From assembly GCF_017562075.2 (NCBI RefSeq), contig NC_054081.1:9710713-9774712 (forward strand): a stretch of 64,000 bases of DNA. Direction: 5' to 3'. The notes beneath the pieces are model-generated. The model saw only the letters and a program-made list of their open reading frames with translations. It had not been told where the DNA came from and ran no database searches. Position numbers and translations under genes: made by a program. Source of the stretch: Anopheles merus (taxonomy: Eukaryota; Arthropoda; Insecta; Diptera; Culicidae). Shown piece after piece: positions 34,632 through 47,122 of this stretch (its first letter is position 1; each line of letters opens with the position of its first letter).

Positions 34632-36465
34632 CATACGGAGAGAAAGTTCGGGCTGCTATCTGCGCGCGTAGACAACGACCAGCTATCGCTAGTCACTAAC
34701 GCCGCGCACACAATCCACCCGAAGGCAGGCAGCGCAAGGGGTCAGCTAATACAGGACAATAAGCGGGAGTGAAAACCGGATGGGGCCAGCAGACGCCCTT
34801 GCTAAAGAGATTCCTTTTCCGTAGATTATGCCGCGCTTGTTTCCGCTTTTGCAGTGCGGTCCGCCGGATCGGTTTGTGTAGCCAATCGAATACCAGCGCA
34901 GTAACGCTAGAATTAAGCATTTGACTGGGCAGATCATGCCCGCACACTAATGTGTCCCCCCCTCCCCGGTACTGGACGCAGGGAAGGTGCTGTAGTGAAA
35001 ATGAGAAAAAAAGAAAAAAAATGCCCGCGTGGCTTTGTGTGTACAGTAAAGGAAGCGGAGAGGAGAAATTCAGAAAATCAAAAAGAAAAACAAACCAAAT
35101 ATGTTATGTACAGTTTATAAGCTAAGAGAGATGATCATATATATATATATACAGATATTTATATATACATAAGTATAATGCAGAACCTGGTAGGAGAGAA
35201 GGCTAATCGGAAAGTGAAACAACAAAAAAAGTGTAAATGTATGTTTTTGCTGGAACAAAACGAAAAACAAAACTAAAGATGTGGTCGACGTTACTGTGCT
35301 GCGCGCTAAGCAGGTGGAGAGCAACACTGTAATCGTAATGCGAGGGAGAGATAGGGAGAGATAGGCAGCGGAAGCGAAGCATGAAAACACGTATGAAACA
35401 ACCAAGCAAAAACCGAGTTAATTAAACGTAAAAAAAGACACGAATATGTACGCAAACTCTGTTCTCATTTCGTTTTACGTTATCGATTATCGTTGATTTT
35501 TACGTTACACGTCTAGCGTTTAGTGCGCGCTCGTATCTTCCTTACTAACCGGTGGGCTATGTGTCTGGCTGTGGTTTTGTTTTTGTTTTACCCTTGCAGG
35601 CTTACCGACGAGCGACGCGAACAGGCCCGCAAGGATCTCAAGGGGCTGGAGGATACGGTGGCCAAGGAGCTCCAGTCGCTGCACGCGCTGCGCAAGCTGT
35701 TCGTGCTCGACCTGCAGGTACGCGTGGTGTTGCGCGCGCGCGTGTCGTTTGTTTCGTTGTAGCTAATCCCTTTTGTCTTCCCCTTTGCATCCAGGCCCGC
35801 ATCAAGAAGTCACTGAACTCGGAGGACACCGAGGACGATGGCGGCTCGCTCGCCCAGAAGCAGAAGATTTCCTTCCTCGAGAACAACCTCGAGCAGCTGA
35901 CGAAGGTGCACAAGCAGCTCGTGCGGGATAATGCGGACCTGCGGTGCGAGCTGCCCAAGCTCGAGAAGCGCCTGCGGACCACGGTCGAGCGGGTGAAGGC
36001 GCTCGAGACGGCGCTGAAGGAGGCGAAGGAGGGTGCGATGCGCGACCGGAAGCGCTACCAGTACGAGGTGGACCGCATCAAGGAGGCGGTGCGCCAGAAG
36101 AATTTGGCCCGCCGCGGACCGCAAGCACAAATCGGTAAGCCGCGCCAGGCCCACTCGGGAGCGCTGTTTGGGGTGGAAAATTAATACTTCGTTTTTGTTT
36201 TTTTTTGTTTGCCTTTTCCATTCGCAGCTAAACCTATTCGAGCCGGCCAGGGGCAATATCTGTTCAAGAGTGGCGGTACGGGCGCGGCCACCACGGCACC
36301 AGGCGGCGGCACCGCCATCACGCCGAAGGCAATGGCGGACGAGAAGCGAAAGTCCCAGATTAAGGGTAATTATGTTCGCAGCCACGGGCGAGAGGGAGCA
36401 CCATTATTCATACCTTCTTTTTCTTTTTGCTGTTTTCTTTTTTGGTTTTAGACATGGACAGTTGA
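20228..36465 (+). CDS. Khc: Kinesin heavy chain (kinesin-1), canonical isoform
   Basis: This is the plus-end microtubule motor for axonal, mitochondrial and RNP transport; with light chains it forms kinesin-1. Coding exons are 20228-20374, 26854-27692, 27768-29021, 29144-29245, 35600-35717, 35795-36134, 36228-36365 and 36452-36465. All introns are GT-AG and all phases fit, giving 983 residues, close to Drosophila Khc. The motor domain (about 10-330) has P-loop GQTSSGKT (92-99), switch I SSRSH (208-212), switch II DLAGSE (238-243) and HIPYRDSKLT. The neck, coiled-coil stalk and hinge follow to about 900. Exons 5-6 carry ERREQARKDLKGLEDTVAKE and QKQKISFLENNLEQLTKVHK. The autoinhibitory/tail motif QIAKPIR is split by intron 6 (A934). 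The protein ends KDMDS, the last exon supplying only four codons. Introns 1 (6.5 kb) and 4 (6.35 kb) are large and full of repeats. A second possible 3' end is described separately. Confidence 0.96.
22105..22202 (-). repeat. tRNA-related SINE-like sequence
   Basis: On the minus strand, CCGTGGTGGAAGTGGTAGCG resembles a Pol III A box (TGGTNNAGTGGTAG). About 60 bases further, CGAGTTAGAATCTCG resembles a B box. This spacing is that of a tRNA-derived SINE head. It does not fold as an intact tRNA. It lies in Khc intron 1, opposite to Khc. Confidence 0.5.
23209..23216 (+). promoter_or_regulatory. CRE-like palindrome in Khc intron 1
   Basis: A perfect TGACGTCA octamer lies in intron 1. A single site can occur by chance; another copy falls in the coding exon at about 4630. 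Confidence 0.2.
24416..25735. repeat. Direct tandem duplication of about 656 bp in Khc intron 1
   Basis: CATTGCACAACAAATGAAAT occurs at 24416 and again at 25072 (offset 656). The following 600+ bases stay alignable, with shared blocks such as GGCTCTACAATGGCTTTCAA, CTGGAATTTAATAATAATAA, CACAGGAGATGTTTCTCATG and CCTCAAACATTCATTC. Divergence is perhaps 15-20% by eye. There are no terminal repeats and no coding frame. Confidence 0.85.
31295..32160. mobile_element. Foldback (long inverted repeat) hAT-like MITE, 866 bp
   Basis: The ends are CAGTGCTGCAAAATG (31295) and CATTTTGCAGCACTG (ending 32160), perfect inverted repeats. Flanks are GTCACAGT (31287-31294) and GCCACAGC (32161-32168), an 8-bp target duplication with two differences. 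The two arms pair over most of their length. For example, GAGACTCAAACAATTGG at about 31512 pairs with the strand opposite 31850, and GTGGTCCCAAGCAG (about 31628) pairs with CTGCTTGGGACCAC (about 31720). The fold point is near 31680. There is no coding capacity. The 8-bp duplication and CAG-start ends suggest hAT mobilisation. Confidence 0.72.
33954..34001. repeat. (GA)n microsatellite
   Basis: Near-perfect GA repeat of about 48 bases in Khc intron 4. Confidence 0.9.
34551..34629. repeat. (CA)n microsatellite, about 39 units
   Basis: An almost uninterrupted CA tract (one CCCA interruption at the left end) in Khc intron 4. It can form Z-DNA. Confidence 0.95.
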
Positions 36466-37091
36466 ATGCATTTTGGCGTGTAGCGAACAAAATGCGCGGG
36501 CGGTTTAGTAGTAGTGGTAAAAGCGTCAAATGATGGAGCGAAAGCAGCAAATGCAACAACAACAACAACAACTACAGCAAATTCCGTCGCGGAAGAACTG
36601 GAGACGGGGAAGAGAGAGATACAAACACATACAGATTCATTACACACACTCTTGCAAAATCCGGCAATGCAAAAAAAACGGTATCTAGGAAGCTATTACA
36701 ACGTGCGACAGGAAAGCAGGCCCCCTCCCTCGCCCCACGAAAGCTCATTTATAGACATGCTTACAGACACACACACCGTTCGGCTCTTTCTCTCTAGCTC
36801 TCTCTCTCTCTCGCGTGTCCCGGTCCAACATTTATTTAGGTTTGAAATTTATGCTCAATCCCCTCTTTCCCTTATTTTTCATGGCGTTTAATTAACAACA
36901 CCACCACCCCAACATAGAGACAGAATAGCGAAATTGTAAAGATATTTACTATTATGTTCTGTGTGCGTACTACACTATTATTATTATTATTATTGTATTT
37001 TTATTATTATTATTCTTATACCTTAATAACGTAATTTTTTTGTCATTCGTTTAAGTCAGTAGCAAAAAGAGACGAACAATGAGCGAGAGAA

Positions 37092-37134
<43 letters not shown>

Positions 37135-38551
37135 GCAGGGTAGCAACAAACGTTCATACACACATACATACACAACACCGGTTAACAGAATGAGATAATT
37201 AGAATGAGTGTGGACAGGGAAGGAACACAACAGGGCTCGCGCCTAGGTTAACGGCAAAGGCTTGTGAGACGATTAAAAAAAATCAACTGAGTGGGCTATA
37301 AACAAGAAGGTGGAGAAGTAAATATTGTGCTTATCGCTTTGAGTAAGTTTAACAAAAGAAAAGAAAAGAAAACGAAGCAGACGAAAAAAAAAGTAAACAG
37401 AAAACCACTTTATAACAATTTAACGCTAATTATACTTGTGATGGCTGCCGATATATACTGCGCGCTACTACGATAGAATGGGGCAGACAGGGGGAGGAGG
37501 GGGTTTATTTTTTTGTTTTGTTTGGAGAGAAAGTGCAATAGAATATCGTGAATCATTCCTCCTTATTTACGTCCTTTTTTTTTCGTCTTAAATAATTATC
37601 TATCTCTCCCGCACGCATGCATACGTACACACGGCCACAAATTCGTATAAACAGTCCACCTTTTTGTTTGTGATCTCGTTCAGTCTAATGGTATGCTCTA
37701 GTTAAAAACAAAAACCACATGCTCTTGCCGGTAAATGGAAACGAAAAAAAAAAAACTTTGAACAAAAAGCGAAGTATAATTACAGCGAGAAGGCCAGATA
37801 GAGAGAGAGAGACTGGAGGGAATTCAGATCGAGAGAAAGTCCGTTAGAAAACAGAGTATATAAGGTGGAGGGCGGTAAACTAAATGAAGCAAAGCAAGCC
37901 CTTCGAGGCGTCTCCATTTCTTCTCCAGATATAAACACACACACACATACACACATTCAACAGCTCTTAAATGGACGGTCTATTTTAGGGTGAAACACGC
38001 TGAACCGGAAGTGAGAGAATGCCGCCCTGGTTGTATCTCACTTTTCCCAGCGTGTGTTTGTGTGTGTGTGTGTGTGTGTATTGAGGTGAATGTTTTTTTT
38101 ATCCTTTTAACACCGATCAATGTCTTGTTGTGTCGCTTCGCAAACGGAAAACAAAAACCGGCGCGCTCGGTCTAAGGTCTAAGGGCACGAGAAGAGTGGG
38201 GCTAAAGTATATGGGCTAAAGTTGGCTAAAATCTAGGGAGTAACGAAGGAAATTTGAAAGTTAGAAAAAAATGACAACACACACACACACACACACACAT
38301 ACATACATTTATATCTTCTACATACATACCACAATCAGTCTGGTGGTGTGGTGTGGGTGGTGCTTCGATTCGATTAAAAAGCGATTAAAAAGATTTACAA
38401 AACAAGCCGGGGAGAAAAATGGAGGCAACCCCCTTCCCACTCACTCCCCCCTCACCTCCCTGAAGGCGATGGATATGATCCATTCCCGAGGGGAGGTTGT
38501 GGGTGGGCTTGGAAATCCCGAAATCTCGCGTTTGGGTGCTTATAGAATGAA

Positions 38552-38603
<52 letters not shown>

Positions 38604-38830
38604 AAAAACAGGAAAAACCAAGAACACAAACAAACACACACACGTCATGTAATCACACACGCTTTTCATGCCGTTGCTGCTGCCGCCGCCGCCGCCGCCC
38701 AGCATCCCCAAAATTATTCAGGCGCGCGCCCAGACGAGGTCGAACGGTTGCTGTGTGGGCAGGAGGACGGGGGAAGGATTGGCCTGCGATAAATTGCGCT
38801 AATAAACCTTATTCTAACATTGCAACACAT
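36466..38830 (+). other. Khc 3' UTR
   Basis: Non-coding DNA after the Khc stop (36463-36465), with TTATT repeats (36975-37020), GA runs (37092-37132 and 38552-38602) and CA/GT runs. The first clear plus-strand polyadenylation signal is AATAAA at 38801-38806, giving a 3' UTR of about 2.35 kb. Long, AT- and simple-sequence-rich 3' UTRs are plausible for neuronal motor mRNAs; the limits are inferred. Confidence 0.5.
38801..38806 (+). terminator. Candidate Khc polyadenylation signal
   Basis: AATAAA in GCGCTAATAAACCTTATTC, 2.3 kb after the Khc stop. Confidence 0.45.
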
Positions 38831-40019
38831 GATGTAGCTCCAGAACCATCATCCCCCCTCCCCTCCCCTTCCCCCCTTCTCGCTCGAGTCTCTGTCCGGG
38901 GCCTCCAATCCCGATCGCCCGACCGCTCCCTGGACTTTTTGAATTACTGCTTATTTTAGTGATCAAACAAAAATATACAACTGATGGTAAAACAAGACAA
39001 ACGAGCAAGCCGACCAGCGTGTATGTTTTATGTCGCGTTTATTAAGTTTGCGGTGGAAAAGCTTTATCTTTTCCGAGTCTTGATGACACTTTGGAGCGGG
39101 GGCTAAAGTACGGCTAAACGTACTTTTGCGCAACTCTATTAACCCATCCCATAATATCGCTCATTTTAAATATTGCACCGTGACATTTGGCGCCTACGTT
39201 GTACTCCATTCTTGGGAACAACCCCCTGTAAACCAACCCCAAACAAGCAAGCAAAAGGGAGATCCCAAGTTCCTGGAACTCCCAGCACATGCAATATTCC
39301 AGCCCGTGAAACATTTCGCGGTTGAAACGTTTCAAACGTTTGAAATTTAACTCGGCAAAAGCTCAGCCCGCACGCGTGTGCTTGTTCAGCCAGCGGTGCA
39401 TGTGTCAAACGGGAAGCTTCCGAATAGGGGTTGAAGCTGTCACTCCAGCCGGGGCAGTCGGGGTTTTGCAGCCAGTTGAATTGGCGTTTGGCACGAAAGT
39501 TGGGGTGAAAAATTATTTTAAAAAAATCCAAAAAATAAGCCATTAAATAAATTCTCTAAAATCGATCGCCGATTGCAGGGTGAAATTTCCCCGAACCCAA
39601 CAAAAAAGGGCAGGAAAAGCTCCTTTTGTTCACACGGCTCAAGCTTTCCAGCCCCTCGGATCGGATCGGATCGGAATCGTTCCGGACGCGCATCGCAGGA
39701 GCTATTTGTCCAGCAGCGACGGGCAGCGAACACCACTACTATACGTGAGGTGTCACTAGATTACGGATGTGGATTTCGACTTCCCGAGTCACGGCCAATA
39801 TCGTACGAATAATTTCTACCATAAAAAAACATACTACTCTCATCCCTCTTAGTCACGCCGTTTTTAGTTGTGTAGGGTCTCGTGCGTGCGTGTGCGTGTG
39901 TGTGTTGTGAATGGGTGTTTATTTTTTTGGTTAATGGGGTAGAAGAGGCAAGCTTCCTACGTTGCTAATTCGTCGCTATCAATAGTTTAATGGTACGTTG
40001 GCCGCTTTTAGGGATCCCA

Positions 40020-40020
<1 letters not shown>

Positions 40021-40064
<44 letters not shown>

Positions 40065-40075
40065 TGTGTGTGTTT
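40021..40075. repeat. (GT)n microsatellite
   Basis: About 55 bases of GT with one TATGT interruption. Confidence 0.9.
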
Positions 40076-43000
40076 CTGATGTTTTCCCCATCCTCACTCC
40101 CCCGGGCACCCTGGAAAAAACCACCCCCTTGACGGGCAAATCCATCGCCACCCTGTTGCGGTGCGAAGGTATTTACCGTGAGCGTTTGTGTATCTGTATG
40201 TGTGTATGTGTGTGTACGTGTGTCGGTGTGACTGGATTCCCGTCTCTCCCGCTTTCTCTCCCTCTCACACACACACACGTGGCATGCCGTCCCCTGTCCC
40301 GTCGGTCAGTGAATTTGAATTGCGCGGTCGGGTGTCGGTATGCGTTGAATGTGTGTGTGTGTCTGTCTCGGGTTGCTTTTCCAACTTCCAGCTTTTTTTT
40401 TGGTGTTGGTTGGTCGTGCTTTTTTCCTCGGCAATGCACAAAACCAACAAATGTTTTCGCAGATTTTCGTTGCGCCGGGGGGGGGGGGGCATTGGCTGGC
40501 TGGCTGGCTCAATCGACCGTTGCTTGGAGTTGTCTGGTGTACGCTTTTCGTCAAACGTCCCGGGAAATTCCGGCACACGGTTGGCTTTCTCCAACCTCCC
40601 GATCGGTGGTTATTGTTTGTGTTTTATCCTCCCTCCCCCCCTACCCACGTGCCCTGGGAAAGATTTCACCCAAACAGTTCAGGGGTTCACCGCAGTAGTA
40701 GAAACCCGTAGTAACCGTAAAACCCGCACGGAACAGGTCAATGGGTACGCACGAAAGAAAGCAGACGTCGCCTCTTTCCCGTCATAGTGTGTGTGCGTGT
40801 TTGTGTTGAGCCGTATATGTTTGTGTGTGTATCGGTACAGTGTGCGTAAAAGTGTTGGACGTGTGTGTAGTGTGATGATGGCACCGTTTTTTTTTTTTTT
40901 TGAGAGCCTAAGAAGGAAGCCTTCGGGAGGGGAGCCTCCCGGAATCGCGTAACAACGTCAATTTCCAGCCTCTGTGTGTATGTGTGTGTGCGTCCATCCT
41001 CTCTTACACCCTTCCCCTCATGAAGGAGTTTTGGTGGGGAAGAGGAAAAAGACTGCTGCCGTTTTTCCTTCTCCCTTTTCCTGCTGCATGCGGGGACGAG
41101 CATCAAAACCATCCAAAAATGCGCAACAACCAACTTATTAAACACCAACATCAAGCAAAAAAACCTACCCAAAAAAAAGGAAACCCAGCGGGCCTCTACC
41201 CTGACTGGCTGGCTGGTACGCGCGTCAACCACCAACCTGAGTTCCAGCGTGCTTGTACACGAGTGCCGCAAAATGGGCCCGTACCGATCGGGCGTACCGT
41301 CCCTCTCGCTCGAACACGCACGTTCGCGCCACCGTCCTGCTCGCACGTTCCACGTAAAGCTCACCTTTTTCCCTCACAGTTGGTTTATGGGAAGCAAGGG
41401 GACGGTGGAGCGCCCGAGGGAAGGGAGAAGGTGCGCGATGGAATTTCACATCATCACCTCATTAAGCCCGCATGCCCACCGCCGGCAAAGGAAAGAAAGA
41501 GAACGGTTCAGCGCGAGAAAGAGAGAGAGAGCGAAATAGAGTATGAGAAAGAGAGCGCAAGAAAAAGGAAAAAGAGCACAGTGCACACCAGAAGAAAGTG
41601 ATAAAAATTAAACAGATCCACACAACCACAAATACAAAATACCAATAGGTGTACGTATGTGTGTGTATGCTTGTGTGCATTGTTTTCTTCATGGTAGTGT
41701 GTTGGTTTGTTGATCGATACTTCTGTGATAATCGGAATGGTGTGATAAAACGCTTCTGCAGAGAGAAAGAGAGAAAACAAGAGAAAGAGACAGAGACAGA
41801 AGAGCCTTTCCGGGACATTAACAAACACATTCCACAACATCGTACAGACACTTTCCCTCTCCCTCATGCATTGCTTGCTGTGGCGCGTCGAGCGATCGAT
41901 GCTCGTTGATCAAGTGATCACCAACACCACTCCGTTCGAGTCAGACGCACGCACACACACACGCGCGAGCGCGTGCGCCACTGCTGGAAATCACAGCCCC
42001 CGGGCTAGCACAGGGTGGTTCACTGTACCCTTGCGGAGATCGCTGGATCGAATCCGCTTAATGTCGCTCTCTTGCCATTTCAAGTGATCTTCTTGCTTGC
42101 TCTCTCACTATCTCTCTATCTCTCTCTGTCTTTTACGTTCGAAACTCGAGCCAGCCTGTTGCTAGTTTCTCTACCAAGGTGGGACGCATGTGTCGATCGT
42201 GTCTCTCGATTTCCTCCCGATCGCGAAATATTGCTCCGTTTGGCGTCCTGACACACACACACACACGCTTGCAGACTTAAGGCGGAAATGTAGGTTGTGT
42301 ATAGTAAATGTCCCTCTTCCTAGAGCCTACTTAGCAGGTTGTTTTTTTGTTTTTTTAGTAATTATATTTTACTTATCTTATCGTGTTGGTGCTCATACTG
42401 CTCTACACTTTTGCAAATGTTTTTCCTGCGTGTTTGTGTGTATGTGTGTATGTGTGTGTGCTTGTCCATGTTGATAGTAGTAACAGGTATCGCAAGAGCA
42501 CGCGCGCGCGTGTATTGGAATGTTCCAACTGCACACAACAGTGTAAGGAGATTACAAAGATCCTGTTACGAAAAAGAAAGTTATTATACCCACCTGCAAA
42601 AGCCCTCTCTTTACACACCACACCACCGACGCACCGATGCAGGGCGCGCTGCGCTATTGCTGCTGCTGCACACGTACACACCTTTCCGACTGTTTCTCGC
42701 TCTTTCTCTCTATCGCTCTGACTTTCTCGTGAATACAATTTCTACCCAACCAACACACCTGTCCACCAAGAGCGAATGCTTTCCTGTCCAACTCTTCGGT
42801 TGGGTTGGGTGTCGTGTGTGTTGTGTTCCTCTGTGTTTGTTTTGGTTTTTCTGTGCTAATTAGTGTAAGCAGATTTTTAAATATTACCACGATAGTTTTT
42901 GTGTGGACACCCTCCTCCCTCTCTCTGTCGCTCAAAACACATCATCTCCACAACATACAGTTAAATGTACCTCCTCCACCCTTTCCCGGGGTCAGGATTC

Positions 43001-43689
43001 GAACCTCACAGTTGCTCGAACAGCAGCATCATGATGGCGGTGACGATTGTTGACGACCACGGAACGCACCTGATAAGCCGACGTTCCAGTTTGAAGTGGT
43101 TCATTCCCGCCTGCTGCGGATAAATTGCGTTTCTTCTGTCATTATTTCTATTAAAATCGCATCCCGCTCGCCGCGCTAATGAGTTACTGTTACGTCGCTG
43201 TACACCCTGTACATTGGCTGGTTTTACTAACTACTACGACATTTCCGGTGTTTCAGCCATTGACCGCGATCACTACATCACTTGCTAGGAGGGTCTCTGT
43301 GTGTGAAGGAGAGAGAGGTGGGTTGTGTGTATGGATATGTGTGTGTGTTGTGTGACGATTCCCGTGCAAGTGCATTTTCCTCTGTCAAAGGGTGTGCCAA
43401 ATCCAAAATATATACACCAAACAGTGTCCCTCGGCTGTACGGTGTGTGCGGGCGTGCGTCTTCTCTGGTTTCCTATTGTTTCCTCCTCTTATGAATGTGT
43501 GTTGGTGTGTGTATGAGTGTATGTGTGTTTGTAGTGCAGGTTAATTTATGAGTATCTCGACAGAAGTTTGTGTGTGTTTTTCAATTTCTTCTTCAACTCC
43601 CTGTTCGTTTATACAACAAGAACGTGTTGCGCCGGGTGCTAGATGGTGTTGACCATATCGATACTATATATAAATTATGTTTTTCTACT

Positions 43690-43691
43690 TC

Positions 43692-43731
<40 letters not shown>
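43690..43731. repeat. (TC)n microsatellite
   Basis: An uninterrupted TC run of about 40 bases. Confidence 0.9.
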
Positions 43732-43734
<3 letters not shown>

Positions 43735-43804
43735 CCTACCCATCGTTCGAAACGTTTGTGTCGTGTTCGTAATTGTTGTCGCGTGCGCGTCGTCTCCCCT
43801 GCAG

Positions 43805-43986
43805 TGCAATCCTCTGTGCGAGCCGTGCGCAGCTAAGGCCATTTCCGCAAGTCACCGGAAGTTGGACATTCGCCAGAAGACGCGCCTTGAATTTGCCTAC
43901 TACAGTGTGAAGCGGTCAAGTTAGCGATTACAGCAAATCCCAAGTCCCCTGCCCACTCGGAAGAAGAGGAAGCATCACTTCGCGGG
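43805..43986 (+). other. Possible non-coding exon
   Basis: The segment lies between a good acceptor (CGTCTCCCCTGCAG, ending 43804) and a consensus donor (CGGG/GTAAGT at 43987). It is less repetitive and more GC-balanced than its surroundings, and its frames close quickly. It could be a 5' UTR exon of a plus-strand gene whose coding part lies further right. The support is splice signals only. Confidence 0.25.
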
Positions 43987-45689
43987 GTAAGTAGAGGAGT
44001 GTGTATGTGTGTGGGTCGTTTTGTGGGGATGGCGAGACGACCCCGGTAGCCGGACGGAATGTGACGCCGATGATAAGATACCGATAGGGGGTGGGAGAGG
44101 CAAGCAATCACTGCTTGTTCGTCGGCGACCGATACTGCAAGCGAAGCTATCGGACGATGCTTCCGAGAGGAGTGCAAAAGAACACGCGGGTGCCCAAGAG
44201 CATGGGCGGCAAACACTACACGTCCGAGCCCCGGGAGCGAAGGAGAGGTTCGTCGCTTGTTGCGTGGCGACATCGTTCGTATTCGGAGGGCCGCCGGATT
44301 ATGATGGTTCAGCCTACTTTCGTTGGAATCGGTAGGCGATATAAAGCTTTTCCACCACTTGACACCACACACTTCAAAAAACGGGTAAGAAGATGGCGCT
44401 CGATTGCTCGATGCGATATCGTGACATTCCTTCGAGTGACACACCACCCCCACAAACTCTTATCAACGTCGGCTCTTGTCCCGGTCGAGAAAGCGAGAGA
44501 GAGATTGCATCAGTCGAGGCAAACCATTTCAAAGTGCCGCGCCGGCTGGTTCTGATGGTTGGAACATTTGTGTGAGTGAGCAGGTAGCAATCAGAAACCT
44601 GCCCAACGTTATCGATGCTTGGAGCATTGTCGAAACATTGGAACGCTCTGATGAGTTTTCTGATGAGGTACTTTTTTGTTGCTGTTGCTTTGTGCCAAAG
44701 ATGGGCGAACAAAAGTAATCGTGAAGTGGGCTGAATGTACATCATCTTCATAAAACTCTACTATTAACTTTATAAAACTCTTTGTTGTTGGAGTCTTGTG
44801 TGTTTTTTTCCTTTGTTGAAAGAGTGTTGCCTCAGTAAAATTAGTAGTCGTTAATTTACCATTTTCGAGCAGTTTTGACCGATCCTTTTCTTTTTTTTTC
44901 TTTTTTTTTCGATTCTTTTCGATCGGATACGGAAAAAATAACACAAAAAGTAATACGTTTCAGATAAATTGCTTTATTGTATCGTTTACTTAATTTCCGA
45001 TACTAATTTTTATGTTTAAAAAAATTAATACGGCGATGTACGAACCACCCTGTGTAGAAATGTTTTTATTTACAATACGTTCACAATAACTGAAACAGGC
45101 GTTAGTGACGCTATTTTTGAAGCGTTCAAATAGAATGCTTTTTATGCTTTCATATTGCTCTCCCTGCCCACCCCGCCCATGGTGGTTCCCTCTCACGCTG
45201 CCTGGTGACGTTGGAACTCGTTTCGCGCACGCTGTTGTATGTGCACGACACCGCGCTGCACTTGCCCACTGCAACAGGTTTAGTAGTTCGGTGTGGTGGT
45301 AGTCGGCACCTTCCCCCTTTCCAACTGGCGACATTGCTCCGTTTGTTTCCACCAACCGGTTCGGTGAAAACCCCTTTGATTATAACCCACCCCCTGTACC
45401 CCTTATTGCTTCCGCGTCGTAGTGTGACGCATGTGGAAGAGGGCGGAGAGGGTGCTGACAACAATCGAAAAGTCGCCCCCTTTCGGCCGCACCCTTTTCC
45501 GGTTGAATGGGGACGACACCGATTGAACAAGCATAGAGACAGAGAGGGGAGGGGCGAACATTGCATTTTTTGTGCGTAGAGCAACCTGTCATCGAACCAA
45601 ACCCTCAGTCACTTTCAGTTTGATCTAGAAAAGAAGTGTGCTGAAAACACTAAATATACACCAGGCCGGGTCCAAGATAGTGTTCCGCT

Positions 45690-46010
45690 TGGGTGTTGGG
45701 TGCATCTGATTCAGACTCGTGAATCTGAATGAATCTGTGAAATAATTCAACGAATCTAAATTTCGGTTGAAAAGATTCATAAATCTCGAAAGATTCACGA
45801 GTCTCTAAAGAATCGTGAATCTCAAAAGATTCATAGACATTGAGCTTCTTCTCATTCTTCTTTTTGACGTAAAGAGCTATGTTGTTCAATCTTGGAGTTC
45901 CTGAATATTTCAAAAAGATTCAAGAATCAATAAGAGGTTCATGAATCATTAGAGTTTGATAAATCTTTGGAGATTCCAATCGAGACTCGAATCACTCATC
46001 GCTGAAGATT
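45690..46010. repeat. Dispersed repeat with GATTCATGAATC motifs, uninterrupted copy
   Basis: It has the same motif order as 5128-5365 plus 5890 onward: a run of GATTCA/GAATC palindromes, ATTGAGCTTCTTC, ATTCTTCTTTTTGACGTAA, then CTGAATATTTCAAAAAGATTC. It lacks the 516-bp hAT-like insertion found in the 5-kb copy. Confidence 0.65.
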
Positions 46011-47122
46011 CATATTCCGCCAACTGTCAGTACCAGATCATTGAGGGCTCTCGCACACAGTGACGCACGCTGATCGACTTAAATCCCGTTTGCATTGAGC
46101 TTTTCATGAGCTCACAACTCACAACACACCATTGCAAACGTTACGTGGTCTTTTTGACATTGTTTTTGGCATCCAGACGTCCGGAAGCATCAATGCTCCG
46201 TTTTTTTTTTGGTAGCGTTTACGTTCATTGGCGCTGGTTTCGGGGTTGCGCCGCCTCTTCGCTCCGAAAACCGAACAAACATTTTTGTGCGTAATGGAGG
46301 GAAACAATCGCTCCGTGAAGAAAACAACAATTCCCTTTGCATGTGTGTGTGAGAGTGTGCGTGTGTGTGTTTCTTCAACCCCAACATCATCGGCACATTT
46401 GCTTTGGTTACGCGTGATAGGGCTGCAGTTTGACAGGAACAAGAGTCGTCGCGCACACACCGAAGAGTCGGTGTGTTGTGTTGCTGGCGGAAAGAATGCA
46501 CCGGCCAGCTGAATATACCCAGCAAAGGTGTAACGTGTTACCTCTGGGCCCACTACACGCCCCTTCTTACACCTTCCGAGACATTCCAATACTGCGCCGA
46601 TAAGGCTTTTTTTCCGATGTCTCGCGATGCGCGAAGGGCCCCACACATTTTGGGATGGATTGGTTTGTATTTTGCTGCGAGCGAAAAGCAATACACGCGT
46701 TCACAGTACGTCGAGTGTTTCGGGGGAAATGGTGGTGTGGCGTTGAGTAGAGCGTGTTACGTGTAATACACCTTCACACGGCCCGTTACAGTTTGGTGTG
46801 CTTCCTTCATCCGCATCCCACAAAACGTTCAAGTAAGCTGAGGAAAGGAGGAGGGGAAAAGTAGTGTGTAGTATCACCAACCAAGTGTCCGTGCGGTTGC
46901 AACATCACCAGCCCCGATAGCAGCGGCATTTGTGTGACCCACGAGAAGCAAACGTGGCGCGCGTACGTACCCTGAGCTCAGGAAACAAAAGAACATCGAT
47001 AGGGCGATATATTTTAGGGATTTTTTGGATGGGTGTAATTTTAGCGAATTTTTTCTAAATCCCAAATGTCCGTTTCATTTGTCTTATATTTATTATTATT
47101 ATTCTTCTTCATCTTATTTTAG

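Larger units (their letters stand above)
29997..35599 (+). other. Rest of Khc intron 4 (or long 3' UTR of the alternative isoform)
   Basis: No further coding exon is recognised until the acceptor TTTTACCCTTGCAG at 35599. Contents are AT-rich and simple sequence, an inverted-repeat transposon at 31295-32160, GA (33954-34001) and CA (34551-34629) microsatellites, and AT-rich DNA at 35100-35200. I found no AATAAA by reading; the clearest variant signal is ATTAAA at 35421-35426. Confidence 0.6.
38831..43804. other. Gene-free, microsatellite-rich stretch
   Basis: I see no coding exon with protein character. There are GT runs (notably 40021-40075), a poly-G run near 40478-40488, poly-T runs, and GA-rich DNA at 41490-41580 and 41760-41800. 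AATAAA at 39545 has no gene attached. Confidence 0.5.

Noticed and set aside
41991..42062. Possible tRNA B box (GGATCGAATCC) in GC-rich DNA
   Set aside because: No matching A box at the right distance and no cloverleaf stems.
44091..44555. 154-codon plus-strand frame after the possible exon at 43805-43986
   Set aside because: Arg/Ser-rich with no recognisable domain, and not in frame with any supported exon. Length alone does not justify a gene.
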